NCBI RefSeq assembly: GCF_018333375.1
Contig: NZ_BORW01000004.1
Location: forward strand, 124,001-188,000
Direction of reading: 5' to 3'
Length of the DNA: 64,000 nucleotides
DNA from: Paenibacillus cookii
GTDB lineage: Bacteria > Bacillota > Bacilli > Paenibacillales > Paenibacillaceae
The notes beneath the pieces are model-generated. The model was given only the letters and a program-made list of their open reading frames with translations, searched no databases and was not told where the DNA came from. Numbering within the stretch: position 1 is the stretch's first letter; every line of letters starts with the position of its first letter. Positions 16,714-25,510 of this stretch are shown here, piece after piece. Position numbers and translations under genes: made by a program.

Positions 16714-17256
16714 TTAGGCTTTTTGGAAACTCGGATCTTCGACGGGGTAAGCGACCCAGCCGTTTTTTTCGATGAAGAGACGTACGGCGATGATTTGGCG
16801 GTTATCCATCAGCGTAAAGAAATGGTTGGTGTTTTCAGGAACGGAAATGACGTCGCCGGCTTCGAGTTCCACGTTAAAATATCCGATATCGTCGCTGCCT
16901 TTGATGACGAAGATCCCTTTGCCGCCGACGATGGCGCGGATTTCATCCTCCGTATGGGTATGTACCTCTTCGAATTTGTTGAGCAGATCCTCCAGGTTCG
17001 GCGTCGCGTCCGACAGCGTGATCACGTCCCAGATTTGGTAGCCGCGGCGTGCCGCCAAATCGCGGATTTCTTCGTCGTACACCTTCAAAATTTCGTTTTT
17101 TTGCTCGTCGGTTAATTGAAAATTATTACGAAGCTCGGCGGGCAGCTTGGAAGCGTCCCATTTCTCGAACAATACGTTTTGTTTGTTTAAGAATTCACGA
17201 ACATTATCGTCACCCGTGATTCTTTCATTCGTATTACGAATTACGATTTCAGCCAT
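16714..17256 (-). CDS. mtnD: Acireductone dioxygenase
   Basis: This cupin of 180 residues converts 1,2-dihydroxy-3-keto-5-methylthiopentene to the 2-keto acid in the methionine salvage pathway when iron is bound. Metal ligands are visible in HTHTEDE (His, His, Glu) and in NTNHFFTL (His), and the DVITLSDATPNL stretch is typical of Bacillus MtnD. GAGGGGAAAGG precedes the ATG at 17256; the longer frame adds seven unneeded residues. No other mtn genes are adjacent, but metH diverges from it, so both neighbours serve methionine. Confidence 0.93.
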   Translation of the reverse strand: MAEIVIRNTNERITGDDNVREFLNKQNVLFEKWDASKLPAELRNNFQLTDEQKNEILKVYDEEIRDLAARRGYQIWDVITLSDATPNLEDLLNKFEEVHTHTEDEIRAIVGGKGIFVIKGSDDIGYFNVELEAGDVISVPENTNHFFTLMDNRQIIAVRLFIEKNGWVAYPVEDPSFQKA

Positions 17257-17291
17257 TGCCTTTCCCCTCTTTTCCACTTGGTTTAATTTAT

Positions 17292-17320
17292 ATTATAACG
17301 AAGCCGCCATTTTTTGTCGA
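17292..17320 (-). promoter_or_regulatory. mtnD promoter
   Basis: Minus strand TCGACA and a perfect TATAAT are 17 bp apart. I saw no S-box (SAM-I) riboswitch in the short leader. Confidence 0.7.
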
Positions 17321-17425
17321 TGCGTTTCTTCCGTTCCAGCCGTCGCCGGACCGCCGTTTTGGCACTTTTCTAAAGATAGGTATTCTGCTAAACTAAGATT
17401 TAACGTTTCGCGAGGGGGAAAATAC

Positions 17426-20400
17426 ATGAACAGACCTAGCTTGCAGGAAATCATGAAAGACCGAATATTAATACTCGACGGTGCCATGGGCACGATGATC
17501 CAGCAGGTCCAGCTCGGTCCCCAGGATTTTGGAGGAGAAGAACTCGAAGGCTGTAACGAGATGCTCGTGCTGACGCGTCCGGACGTCATCGAAGAGATCC
17601 ATGAAAAATATCTGGAAGCAGGGGCCGATTTAATCGAAACCAATACCTTCGGCGCAACGTCCGTTGTGCTGGCGGAATACGATATACCGGAGAAAGCAAG
17701 CGAAATCAATCTAAAGGCCGCGGAAATCGCCCGCCGGGCGGCGGATAAATTCAGCACGCCGGACAAGCCCAGATACGTGGTCGGAGCCATGGGACCGACG
17801 ACTAAAACATTGTCGGTTACGGGCGGCGTGACGTTCGACGAGCTGGTCGCCAGCTACAAAGAGCAGGCGCTGGCTTTAATCGAGGGCCGCGTTGACGCGC
17901 TGCTTCTTGAAACGAGCCAGGATACGCTGAACGTGAAAGCCGGAAGCATCGGCATCCGCCAAGCGTTTGAAAGCAGCGGCACGACGCTGCCGGTGATGAT
18001 TTCAGGCACGATCGAACCGATGGGCACGACGCTGGCGGGGCAGAACATCGAAGCCTTTTATATTTCGCTTGAACATTTGAATCCGATATCCGTCGGGCTT
18101 AACTGTGCCACGGGCCCGGAATTTATGCGGGATCATATCCGCTCTTTGTCCTCCATGGCCAAAACGGCGATCAGCTGCTACCCGAACGCCGGGCTGCCGG
18201 ACGAAAACGGGAACTATCATGAATCCCCGGATTCCTTGGCGCGCAAAATGGAAGACTTCGCGAAAAACGGATGGTTAAACATCGCCGGCGGATGCTGCGG
18301 CACGACGCCGGAGCATATCCGCGCCATGTCCGAAGCGATGGGCAAATACGAGCCGCGGCCGCTTGCGGGGACCCATGCCCCCGCGATTTCCGGCATCGAA
18401 CCGGTCTACATCGAACAGGATAACCGCCCTTATATGGTAGGGGAAAGAACCAACGTGCTCGGCTCGCGCAAATTCAAGCGGCTGATCGTCGAGGGCAAGT
18501 TCGAAGAAGCGTCGGAAATCGCCCGTGCGCAAGTGAAAAACGGGGCGCATGTCATCGACGTATGCGTGCAGGACCCGGACCGCGACGAAGCGATCGACAT
18601 GAAACATTTCCTGGAGCTGGTCGTCAAGAAGGTCAAAGTGCCGCTGATGATCGATACGACCGATGCCGAGGTCATCGACCTTGCCTTGAAATATTCGCAG
18701 GGCAAATCGATCATTAACTCCATTAACCTTGAAGATGGTGAAGAAAAATTCGAAAAGGTGACGCCGCTGATCCATAAATACGGCGCGGCCGTCGTCGTCG
18801 GCACCATTGACGAAAGCGGACAAGCGATACATCGCGACGACAAGCTTAAAGTCGCCCAAAGATCCTATGATCTTCTCGTGAATAAATACAAGCTTGCCCC
18901 GGAGGACATCATTTTCGATACGCTTGTTTTCCCGGTCGGCACGGGGGACGAGCAATATATCGGGTCCGCCAGGGAAACGATCGAAGGCATCCGTTTGATC
19001 AAACAAGCCATGCCGGAATGCCATACCATCCTCGGCATCAGCAACGTATCCTTCGGCCTGCCCGAAGCGGGGCGCGAGGTGCTGAATTCGGTATTCCTGT
19101 ACGAGTGCACGAAGGCGGGACTTGATTACGCGATCGTCAATACCGAAAAGCTGGAGCGCTACGCTTCGATTCCGGAGGAGGAACGCAAGCTGGCGGAGGC
19201 GTTGATTTACGACACGAACGACGAGACGCTTGCCGCGTTTGTCGCCGCATTCCGGAACAAAAAGGTCGAGAAAAAAGAAAAACTGTCCAACCTGACGTTG
19301 GAAGAGAGGCTTGCTTCTTACGTGGTGGAAGGCTCCAAGGAAGGGCTGATCCCGGATCTGGATGCGGCATTGCAAAAATACGGGGCGCTGGAAATCATCA
19401 ACGGACCTTTGATGGACGGCATGGCGGAAGTCGGAAGGCTGTTCAACAACAATGAACTGATCGTCGCGGAAGTGCTGCAAAGCGCGGAAGTCATGAAAGC
19501 GTCCGTGTCGTACCTGGAACAATTCATGGAAAAAAACGAAACCTCGGTCAAAGGCAAAATGCTTCTCGCCACCGTCAAAGGCGACGTGCATGACATCGGG
19601 AAAAACCTGGTGGAAATCATCCTTTCCAATAACGGTTACGAGATCGTCAATCTGGGCATAAAAGTAGCACCGGAAACCATTATCGAGGCTTACCGCAGGG
19701 AAAAGGCCGATTTGATCGGTTTGTCCGGCCTGCTGGTCAAGTCGGCGCAGCAAATGGTCGTTACCGCGCAAGACTTGAGAAATGCGGGCGTAGACGTTCC
19801 GATTATGGTCGGCGGTGCCGCGTTGACGCGGAAATTCACGAAAACGCGGATCCGTCCGGAATACAACGGGCTTGTCGTGTATGCCAAGGACGCGATGGAC
19901 GGGCTCGATCTGGCCAACAAGCTGATGGATCCGGTACAGCGCGAAGCGATGCGGGCGGAAATGGAGGCCGAGCTGGAAGCGCTCAAGGCCGAAACGGAGA
20001 AGCCGCAGGTTTTGCCGGAGATTACGCGGGCGGCAAAGTCCAGCGTATCGACCGAGGTTCCGGTGTTTATCCCGCCGGATTTGGAGCGTCATATCATCCG
20101 GAATTATCCGATTACCCATATCGTGCCGTACATGAACATGCAGATGCTTTTGGGACATCATTTGGGACTGCGCGGCCAGGTGGAACAGCTTTTGGCCGAA
20201 GGCAACGAAAAGGCCGTGGAATTGAAAGCGACCGTCGACAGCCTGCTGGAAGAAGCGGCCTCCGAGGGGATCATTCAGGCGCATGCGATGTACCGCTTTT
20301 TCCCTGCGCAATCCCGGGGCAACGATATCGTCATTTATGATCCCGAAGACATGTCCAAAGTGCTGCATACGTTCACTTTTCCGCGCCAAAACGTGCCGCC

Positions 20401-20869
20401 GTTCCTTTGCCTTGCGGATTTCCTGAAATCCCAAGACAGCGGGCAGATGGACTACGTCGGATTTTTGGTGGTCACGGCCGGCCAAGGCATATCGAAGCTG
20501 TCGTCCGAATGGAAGGACAAAGGAGACTATCTGCGCTCCCATGTCCTGCAGTCGGTGGCGCTCGAAACGGCCGAAGCGCTTGCCGAACGCGTGCACCACA
20601 TCATGCGCGACTCTTGGGGATTCCCGGACCCGGCGGATATGACGATGAAGCAGCGCCACGGGGCGCGTTACCAAGGCATCCGCGTTTCGTTCGGTTATCC
20701 CGCCTGCCCGGATCTCGAGGATCAGGGGCCGCTGTTCAAGCTGATGAAGCCGGAAGATATCGGCGTACATCTGACGGAAGGGTTCATGATGGAGCCGGAG
20801 GCGTCGGTATCGGCGATGGTGTTTGCGCATCCGGAAGCGCGTTACTTTAATGTCGACAAGGCAAAATGA
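17426..20869 (+). CDS. metH: Cobalamin-dependent methionine synthase
   Basis: This 1147-residue cytoplasmic enzyme transfers the methyl group of 5-methyltetrahydrofolate to homocysteine through cobalamin. Domains in order: homocysteine-binding barrel with zinc ligands Cys227 (GLNCATG) and Cys290-Cys291 (GGCCGTT); pterin barrel (ERTNVLGSRKFKRL); B12 cap and B12-binding domain with lower ligand His722 in DVHDIGKN; C-terminal AdoMet activation domain (RYQGIRVSFGYPACPDLEDQ). All modules are complete. GAGGGGG precedes the ATG at 17426; an in-frame upstream stretch overlaps mtnD and is rejected. No cobalamin riboswitch was recognised upstream. Confidence 0.97.
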   Translation: MNRPSLQEIMKDRILILDGAMGTMIQQVQLGPQDFGGEELEGCNEMLVLTRPDVIEEIHEKYLEAGADLIETNTFGATSVVLAEYDIPEKASEINLKAAEIARRAADKFSTPDKPRYVVGAMGPTTKTLSVTGGVTFDELVASYKEQALALIEGRVDALLLETSQDTLNVKAGSIGIRQAFESSGTTLPVMISGTIEPMGTTLAGQNIEAFYISLEHLNPISVGLNCATGPEFMRDHIRSLSSMAKTAISCYPNAGLPDENGNYHESPDSLARKMEDFAKNGWLNIAGGCCGTTPEHIRAMSEAMGKYEPRPLAGTHAPAISGIEPVYIEQDNRPYMVGERTNVLGSRKFKRLIVEGKFEEASEIARAQVKNGAHVIDVCVQDPDRDEAIDMKHFLELVVKKVKVPLMIDTTDAEVIDLALKYSQGKSIINSINLEDGEEKFEKVTPLIHKYGAAVVVGTIDESGQAIHRDDKLKVAQRSYDLLVNKYKLAPEDIIFDTLVFPVGTGDEQYIGSARETIEGIRLIKQAMPECHTILGISNVSFGLPEAGREVLNSVFLYECTKAGLDYAIVNTEKLERYASIPEEERKLAEALIYDTNDETLAAFVAAFRNKKVEKKEKLSNLTLEERLASYVVEGSKEGLIPDLDAALQKYGALEIINGPLMDGMAEVGRLFNNNELIVAEVLQSAEVMKASVSYLEQFMEKNETSVKGKMLLATVKGDVHDIGKNLVEIILSNNGYEIVNLGIKVAPETIIEAYRREKADLIGLSGLLVKSAQQMVVTAQDLRNAGVDVPIMVGGAALTRKFTKTRIRPEYNGLVVYAKDAMDGLDLANKLMDPVQREAMRAEMEAELEALKAETEKPQVLPEITRAAKSSVSTEVPVFIPPDLERHIIRNYPITHIVPYMNMQMLLGHHLGLRGQVEQLLAEGNEKAVELKATVDSLLEEAASEGIIQAHAMYRFFPAQSRGNDIVIYDPEDMSKVLHTFTFPRQNVPPFLCLADFLKSQDSGQMDYVGFLVVTAGQGISKLSSEWKDKGDYLRSHVLQSVALETAEALAERVHHIMRDSWGFPDPADMTMKQRHGARYQGIRVSFGYPACPDLEDQGPLFKLMKPEDIGVHLTEGFMMEPEASVSAMVFAHPEARYFNVDKAK

Positions 20870-20901
20870 TGTACTCATCCTAACGGATGATGCGAGCGAA
20901 A

Positions 20902-20928
20902 AAATCCTCCTTTTCGGGAGGTTTTTTT
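20902..20928 (+). terminator. metH terminator 1
   Basis: ATCCTCC pairs with GGGAGGT over TTTTC and is followed by a seven-T run. Confidence 0.75.
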
Positions 20929-20963
20929 GCCGCCATGCCAAGCTTTGCAAGCTTGTTTCGCTG

Positions 20964-21000
20964 AAGCGGCCGTTTGCTTGTCAAGGGCGGCCGCTTTTTT
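20964..21000 (+). terminator. metH terminator 2
   Basis: AGCGGCCG pairs with CGGCCGCT and is followed by six T. It is tandem to the first terminator and lies just ahead of rnz. Confidence 0.75.
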
Positions 21001-21030
21001 GCTGACATTACAGAAAGAAGGTTGCTTGTT

Positions 21031-21960
21031 ATGGAACTTGAATTTTTGGGGACCAATGCGGGAGTGCCCTCGCTGCAGCGGAACGTAACGTCGATGGCTT
21101 TGCGCATGTTCGAGGAGCGCCGCTCGTTTTGGCTGTTCGATTGCGGGGAGGCGACGCAGCATCAGATCCTGCGATCTTCGTTAAAGCTCAGCAAATTGGA
21201 GAAAATTTTCATCACGCATTTGCATGGTGACCATATTTTCGGCCTTCCGGGATTGCTGTCCAGCCGGGCTTATCAAGGCGGCACGACGAAACTGCACGTG
21301 TACGGCCCGCCGGGCATCAAACAGTATATCGACGTCAGCCTGACGCTCAGCCAATCCCGGATCGAATATGAGCTTGAGGTCGTTGAACATACCGGGGGAA
21401 CGGTCTACGAAGACGAGGACATCGTCGTCGAATCGCTGCTGCTCGATCACCGGATCGACAGTTACGGATACCGCATCGCGGAAAAAGACAAACCGGGGAG
21501 CCTCGATTTGCAGCGGCTTGCCGAATACGGGTTAAAACCCGGACCGGCATACGGGCGGTTGAAAAGAGGGGAGAGCATCGACCTGGGAAATGGAACGACG
21601 CTGCATCCCGGAGAAGTGCTGGGAGCTCCGAAAAAAGGGCGGGTCGTCACGATTTTGGGCGATACCCGTCCTTGCGGAAACGTTTTGAAGCTCGCCCGCG
21701 ATGCGGATTTGCTCGTGCACGAAGCGACGTTCATGGACGATCTGAAGGAATCGGCGCACAATTACCATCACAGCACGTCCGTTCAGGCAGCCGAGGCTGC
21801 GGCCGCCGCCGGGGCCAAAGAACTGATTTTGACCCACTTCAGCTCGCGGTATAAGGACATGGAACATTTAAAGCCGCTGCTCGAAGAAGCGCAGTCGGTA
21901 TTTCCCAAAACGCTGCTTGCCGAAGAGCTGATGTTGTTCCCCGTGCACAGGCATGAATGA
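21031..21960 (+). CDS. rnz: Ribonuclease Z
   Basis: This metallo-beta-lactamase-fold endoribonuclease of 309 residues trims the 3' end of tRNA precursors. The zinc motif THLHGDHIFG is present, together with the later GDTRPCG and the HHSTSVQAA and LTHFSSRY ligand regions. MELEFLGTNAG is the typical N-terminus, which fixes the ATG at 21031. Length matches B. subtilis RNase Z. It lies directly after the tandem metH terminators, so its promoter is probably weak or depends on readthrough. Confidence 0.95.
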   Translation: MELEFLGTNAGVPSLQRNVTSMALRMFEERRSFWLFDCGEATQHQILRSSLKLSKLEKIFITHLHGDHIFGLPGLLSSRAYQGGTTKLHVYGPPGIKQYIDVSLTLSQSRIEYELEVVEHTGGTVYEDEDIVVESLLLDHRIDSYGYRIAEKDKPGSLDLQRLAEYGLKPGPAYGRLKRGESIDLGNGTTLHPGEVLGAPKKGRVVTILGDTRPCGNVLKLARDADLLVHEATFMDDLKESAHNYHHSTSVQAAEAAAAAGAKELILTHFSSRYKDMEHLKPLLEEAQSVFPKTLLAEELMLFPVHRHE

Positions 21961-21986
21961 AGCAAGGACGCGATTTCCGGTTTCCA

Positions 21987-22017
21987 GAAAGGCTCCGTAC
22001 GGAGCTCTTTTCTTTTT
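21987..22017 (+). terminator. rnz terminator
   Basis: GGCTCC and GGAGCT flank GTAC, followed by TTTTCTTTTT. Confidence 0.7.
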
Positions 22018-22179
22018 GGAATTGCCCGGGGAAATGGATTATTTTCCGGGAAAGCGCAGGAAATGACATAAGGCACCAGCACCAGCCATCGAAGAGGCGG
22101 CCCATGAGCCGTTCTTTGGCGAACCTCATAGAAAAAATGTCTAATGCGTCGCGGCGTGGGAGGCTGCGGTCCTGATAAG
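22018..22179. other. Intergenic stretch between rnz and the HAD gene
   Basis: Apart from a small CCCGG/CCGGG hairpin at about 22026-22050 I see no gene or regulatory site here. Confidence 0.4.
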
Positions 22180-22208
22180 TTGCGGCATTCCTCCAATTTT
22201 TTTAAAAT
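22180..22208 (+). promoter_or_regulatory. Promoter of the HAD-IIA gene
   Basis: TTGCGG and TAAAAT are 17 bp apart. The leader is about 60 nt. Confidence 0.5.
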
Positions 22209-22276
22209 AGAACTGTCGAAGCGAAGAAATGCCATCTTCGATTACCCAGGTTTACACAAGAAAAGAGGAAGCTGAC

Positions 22277-23092
22277 ATGCCCCAAAACAAAAAGACCAAA
22301 GGTCTGTTGATAGATCTTGACGGAACGCTTTACCACGGCAACCATCGGATTCCCGGCGCGGATGAACTCATCCGGTCGTTAAAACAACGCCGAATCCCTT
22401 ATATGTTCGTGACGAACAACTCGTCCCGTACGGCGGAAGGCGTAGCGAAGCATTTGAATGAGATGGGAATCGAAGCAAAGCCGGAAGAAGTGTGCACTTC
22501 GTCGCTTGCCGCGGCCGAATACATCGCCGGAGAATCTCCGGGAGCTTCCGTGGCTATGCTAGGAGAAGAAGGACTCCGCCAGGCGTTGTCCGATGCCGGA
22601 TTACATATCGTAGACGAGAATCCGCAATATGTGGTGCAAGGAATCGACCGTTTTTTTACATACGAAAGTTTGGCCAAAGCCGTGCAGTGGATTCGCGGCG
22701 GGGCAAAGTACGTCCTGACCAACCCCGATCTGCTGCTCCCGTCGGACCATGGCCTGGTGCCCGGAGCAGGTTCGCTATCCGCGTCGATACAGGCCGCATC
22801 CGGAACGGAGCCGATCGTCATCGGCAAACCGGCGGGGCATCTGATGAGCTTTGCAACGGACAGGCTCGGGATCTCTCCTGCGGATGCGACGGTGGTGGGC
22901 GATAATTTGCGTACCGACATTGCCGCCGGGGCGGCTGCCGGATGCGAAACGATTTTGGTTTTGACGGGACTGACGACGGAGGAAAACATGGAGGCTCTGA
23001 TCGAGGGAGCCGGCGTCCGTCCGGATGTGGTTTGCAAAGACCTTTATGAATTAATGCAACGGATTTGTCCGGATGAAACGGAAGTTTACTGA
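22277..23092 (+). CDS. HAD-IIA phosphatase (YutF/NagD-like)
   Basis: This HAD hydrolase of 271 residues has motif I LLIDLDGTLYHG, motif II FVTNNSSRT, the GIDRFFTYESLAKA cap region, motif III Lys in IGKPAGHLM and motif IV VVGDNLRTDI. The C2 cap and NNSSR signature place it with YutF/AraL/NagD, which dephosphorylate small phosphometabolites, perhaps in damage control of side products. AGAGGAAG precedes the ATG at 22277. It is followed after about 50 nt by the glycosylase gene. Confidence 0.92.
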   Translation: MPQNKKTKGLLIDLDGTLYHGNHRIPGADELIRSLKQRRIPYMFVTNNSSRTAEGVAKHLNEMGIEAKPEEVCTSSLAAAEYIAGESPGASVAMLGEEGLRQALSDAGLHIVDENPQYVVQGIDRFFTYESLAKAVQWIRGGAKYVLTNPDLLLPSDHGLVPGAGSLSASIQAASGTEPIVIGKPAGHLMSFATDRLGISPADATVVGDNLRTDIAAGAAAGCETILVLTGLTTEENMEALIEGAGVRPDVVCKDLYELMQRICPDETEVY

Positions 23093-23145
23093 ATTTTTGA
23101 AATAATCATGTCATCTATGCTGCAAACGAAAGGATCGATGAACGA

Positions 23146-23961
23146 ATGCCGGAACTGCCGGAGATGGAGAATTACCGAAGACTGCTTTCGGAACATATTG
23201 TCAACCTGCCGATTACCCGAGTGGTAATCCATCGGGAAAAATCGCTGAACGTCCCGGCCGAACAATTTATCGGAGAGGTAACGGGACTGCGCGTCATTTT
23301 CGTGGAACGAAGGGGCAAATTCCTTGTGTTCCATATGAACAACGGGCGGCGTTTGCTGCTGCATCTGATGCTGGGCGGCATGCTGTATTACGGGACGGAG
23401 GAAGACCGCCCGGACCGGAATACCCAAGTGGAGATTTCTTTCGGGGCGAATACGCTTTATTTTATCGGGCTTCGCCTCGGATATCTTCACTTGCTGTCCG
23501 CGAAGGAAACCGAAGAAACGCTCAAACCGCTGGGGCCGGAGCTGTTGGACCGCCGGATGAACAAGGAGCGTTTTACGGAACTGATCAAAGGCCGGCGCGG
23601 CTCGTTGAAAAGCCTGCTCGTCAATCAGCATGCCATTGCGGGCATCGGCAACTGCTATGCGGATGAAATCGCGTTTGAGGCGGGGCTGTTGCCTTCGGCC
23701 AAACTGCAGGATTTATCCGAGGAGTCGATCGGACGTTTGTATGACGCCGCCGTCAAAGTGTTGCCCGAAGCGCTGGAACATGGGGGTTACATGGAGTCGC
23801 CCTTCATGGCCGGCGATACGTTGACCGGAGGTTATGACGAGATGTGCAAAGTGTACGACCGCGAAGGGGAAAGCTGCGTGCGCTGCGGCGGGGTCGTGAA
23901 CCGAATCGAATTGACGGGGAGAAAAGCCTTTTTCTGCCCGTCCTGCCAGCATGACCGCTAA
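23146..23961 (+). CDS. Fpg/Nei-family DNA glycosylase
   Basis: This protein of 271 residues removes oxidised bases and cleaves at the resulting abasic site. The N-terminal PELPE catalytic segment is present after Met. The ERRGKFLVF loop carries the conserved Lys, a helix-two-turn-helix contains INQ-type NQHAIAGIGNCYADE, and a C-terminal zinc finger has CVRC and CPSC pairs. Deviations from canonical MutM in the N-terminal helix (MENYRR rather than VETxRR) mean it may be a Nei-like or second Fpg paralogue. It overlaps nfo by 11 nt, so repair steps one and two are translationally coupled. Confidence 0.9.
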   Translation: MPELPEMENYRRLLSEHIVNLPITRVVIHREKSLNVPAEQFIGEVTGLRVIFVERRGKFLVFHMNNGRRLLLHLMLGGMLYYGTEEDRPDRNTQVEISFGANTLYFIGLRLGYLHLLSAKETEETLKPLGPELLDRRMNKERFTELIKGRRGSLKSLLVNQHAIAGIGNCYADEIAFEAGLLPSAKLQDLSEESIGRLYDAAVKVLPEALEHGGYMESPFMAGDTLTGGYDEMCKVYDREGESCVRCGGVVNRIELTGRKAFFCPSCQHDR

Positions 23962-24811
23962 TCGAATGATCGGCTGCCATGTCAGCACCCGCGGCGGTTT
24001 TGGGAGAGCCGCCAGGCGGGCCTGGGACATGGGGGCCAAATCGTTTCAATATTTTCCGAAAAATCCGCGCAGTCTTTCCATCAAGGAACTTGATGCATCC
24101 GCTGCGACGGATTGCTTTCGTTTTTGCCGGGAAAAGGGAATGCCGAGCATCGCCCATACGCCGTACCCGGTCAACATCGCCATCGGCGAGACCCGGGGCC
24201 GCGAGCTATATGAAGCTACGGTCGCTTCGCTGCAAAACGATCTGATCATTGCCGAAGCCTGCGGCTCCGTCGGGATCGTCGTCCATTTCGGCCATTTGAA
24301 AAGCATCGACCCGTTACAGGGCTACAAAAATATAATACAATGTTTAAATGAAACGCTTGGCGGATGGCAGGGCAAGACCAAAATTTTGCTTGAAAACCAG
24401 GCGGGACAGCCCGGGGCGATGGGAATTACGCTGGAAGAGCTGGTTTACGTGAGGAGCTTGGCCGAAGAGCCGGAGAAAATCGCGTTTTGTTTGGATACCT
24501 GCCATGCGTTTGCATCGGGAACGTGGATTCCGGAGGAAACGGACAGATGGATGGAACGGGGAAGGGAGCTTGGATACTGGCAAAACCTCGCCGCCGTCCA
24601 CATGAACGATTCGAAATACCCATCCGGCTCGGGAAAAGACCGCCATGCCCGGATCGGGGAGGGCCGCATCGGCGCGGATCGCTTGGCGGAGCTGATTTCG
24701 AATCCGGAATTCGAGGGGTTGCCGATCGTATTGGAGACGGATCCCGGACCGGATGGAACGCACGGGGACGAAATGGAACTGCTCTACCGCCTTTTGGAAG
24801 GAAAAAGATAA
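23951..24811 (+). CDS. nfo: Endonuclease IV (AP endonuclease)
   Basis: This TIM-barrel enzyme of 286 residues incises DNA at abasic sites with three zinc ions. Metal ligands are visible in HTPYPVN, HFGH, ENQAG, DTCHAFASG, HMNDSK, DRHARIGEG and the terminal ETDPG, all as in the Nfo family. Start ATG lies inside the end of the glycosylase gene. Coupled production with the glycosylase gives a compact base-excision module. Confidence 0.94.
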   Translation: MTANRMIGCHVSTRGGFGRAARRAWDMGAKSFQYFPKNPRSLSIKELDASAATDCFRFCREKGMPSIAHTPYPVNIAIGETRGRELYEATVASLQNDLIIAEACGSVGIVVHFGHLKSIDPLQGYKNIIQCLNETLGGWQGKTKILLENQAGQPGAMGITLEELVYVRSLAEEPEKIAFCLDTCHAFASGTWIPEETDRWMERGRELGYWQNLAAVHMNDSKYPSGSGKDRHARIGEGRIGADRLAELISNPEFEGLPIVLETDPGPDGTHGDEMELLYRLLEGKR

Positions 24812-24851
24812 AAAGCGTTGCTTGCAAGGACGGGAGAAAGGAGGGGAAGCC

Positions 24852-25193
24852 GTGCTGCATGTATTTTTGGATGATTGCCGGCGATGTCCCGAGGGTTTTG
24901 TTCTGGCGAAAAATGCGCAGGAATGCCTTCTTTTGCTGCAGGAATGCGAGGTTGGCATATTGTCGCTGGACTACGACCTCGGACCCGGCGAGCCGTCCGG
25001 AAAAGAGGTCGTGCACGGCATGATCGCAGGCCGGCTGTTCCCGCAAGAGATTTTTTTGCATACGTCGAGCATGCGGGGGAAGAGGGAAATGTACGAGCTG
25101 CTCTACCAATCGGTGCCGGATTATGTGAAGCTCCATAACGGGCCCATGCCTCCGGACGTGCTGGAACGGGTCGCCAAGGGGGGGCAGGAATGA
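24852..25193 (+). CDS. Cyclic-phosphate-processing receiver-like protein
   Basis: This single-domain protein of 113 residues has LDDCRRCPEGF at its N-terminus and SLDYDLGPGEPSGKEV in the middle. That matches the LDD.R.P and LSLDHDLG pattern of the stand-alone receiver-like family associated with RNA end repair. It lacks a response-regulator output domain. GTG at 24852 is chosen because GGAGGGGAAG lies directly upstream. It ends in ATGA shared with the thioredoxin-like gene. The family name is my reading of the motif and the biochemical role is not established here. Confidence 0.65.
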   Translation: MLHVFLDDCRRCPEGFVLAKNAQECLLLLQECEVGILSLDYDLGPGEPSGKEVVHGMIAGRLFPQEIFLHTSSMRGKREMYELLYQSVPDYVKLHNGPMPPDVLERVAKGGQE

Positions 25194-25510
25194 GGCCGCT
25201 GGACGAAAAGCAGCTTCTAGAGGAGCTGTGGCGCAAAGGCGAACCGTTGGCCGTGTTTCTGCACACCCCATTTTGCGGGACATGCAAAGTGGCGCGGCGG
25301 ATGCTGGAAGTGGCCGAACATTTGCTGCCGGAGGGCCTATTGGCCGAAGCCGACGTCAATATGACGCCGACGGTCGTCGAGCAGTACAAAATCCGCAGCG
25401 TACCGGCCCTGCTTTTGGCGGACAAGGAGCGGAGCGGAAAGCCGGAAATCATCTATTCCATGGGATCGGTCGGAGACTTGTTAGCTCAAATAAGGGGAGT
25501 GCTTTCATGA
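25190..25510 (+). CDS. Thioredoxin-like protein
   Basis: This cytoplasmic thioredoxin-fold protein of 106 residues has active site CGTC (Cys29, Cys32) and the cis-Pro loop SVPALLL. The active site differs from the usual CGPC, so its redox potential and partner may differ from housekeeping TrxA. It overlaps the previous and next genes by ATGA junctions, so it is co-translated with them. Confidence 0.88.
   Translation: MRPLDEKQLLEELWRKGEPLAVFLHTPFCGTCKVARRMLEVAEHLLPEGLLAEADVNMTPTVVEQYKIRSVPALLLADKERSGKPEIIYSMGSVGDLLAQIRGVLS

Noticed and set aside
17257..17425. Possible S-box or cobalamin riboswitch before metH
   Set aside because: No conserved core of either class could be read and the space is short. 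An Rfam scan would settle it.
18275..20950. Very long open frame opposite metH
   Set aside because: It is a shadow of high-GC coding sequence on the other strand; its composition (Arg/His/Phe-rich) and lack of motifs are not those of a real protein, while metH is complete.
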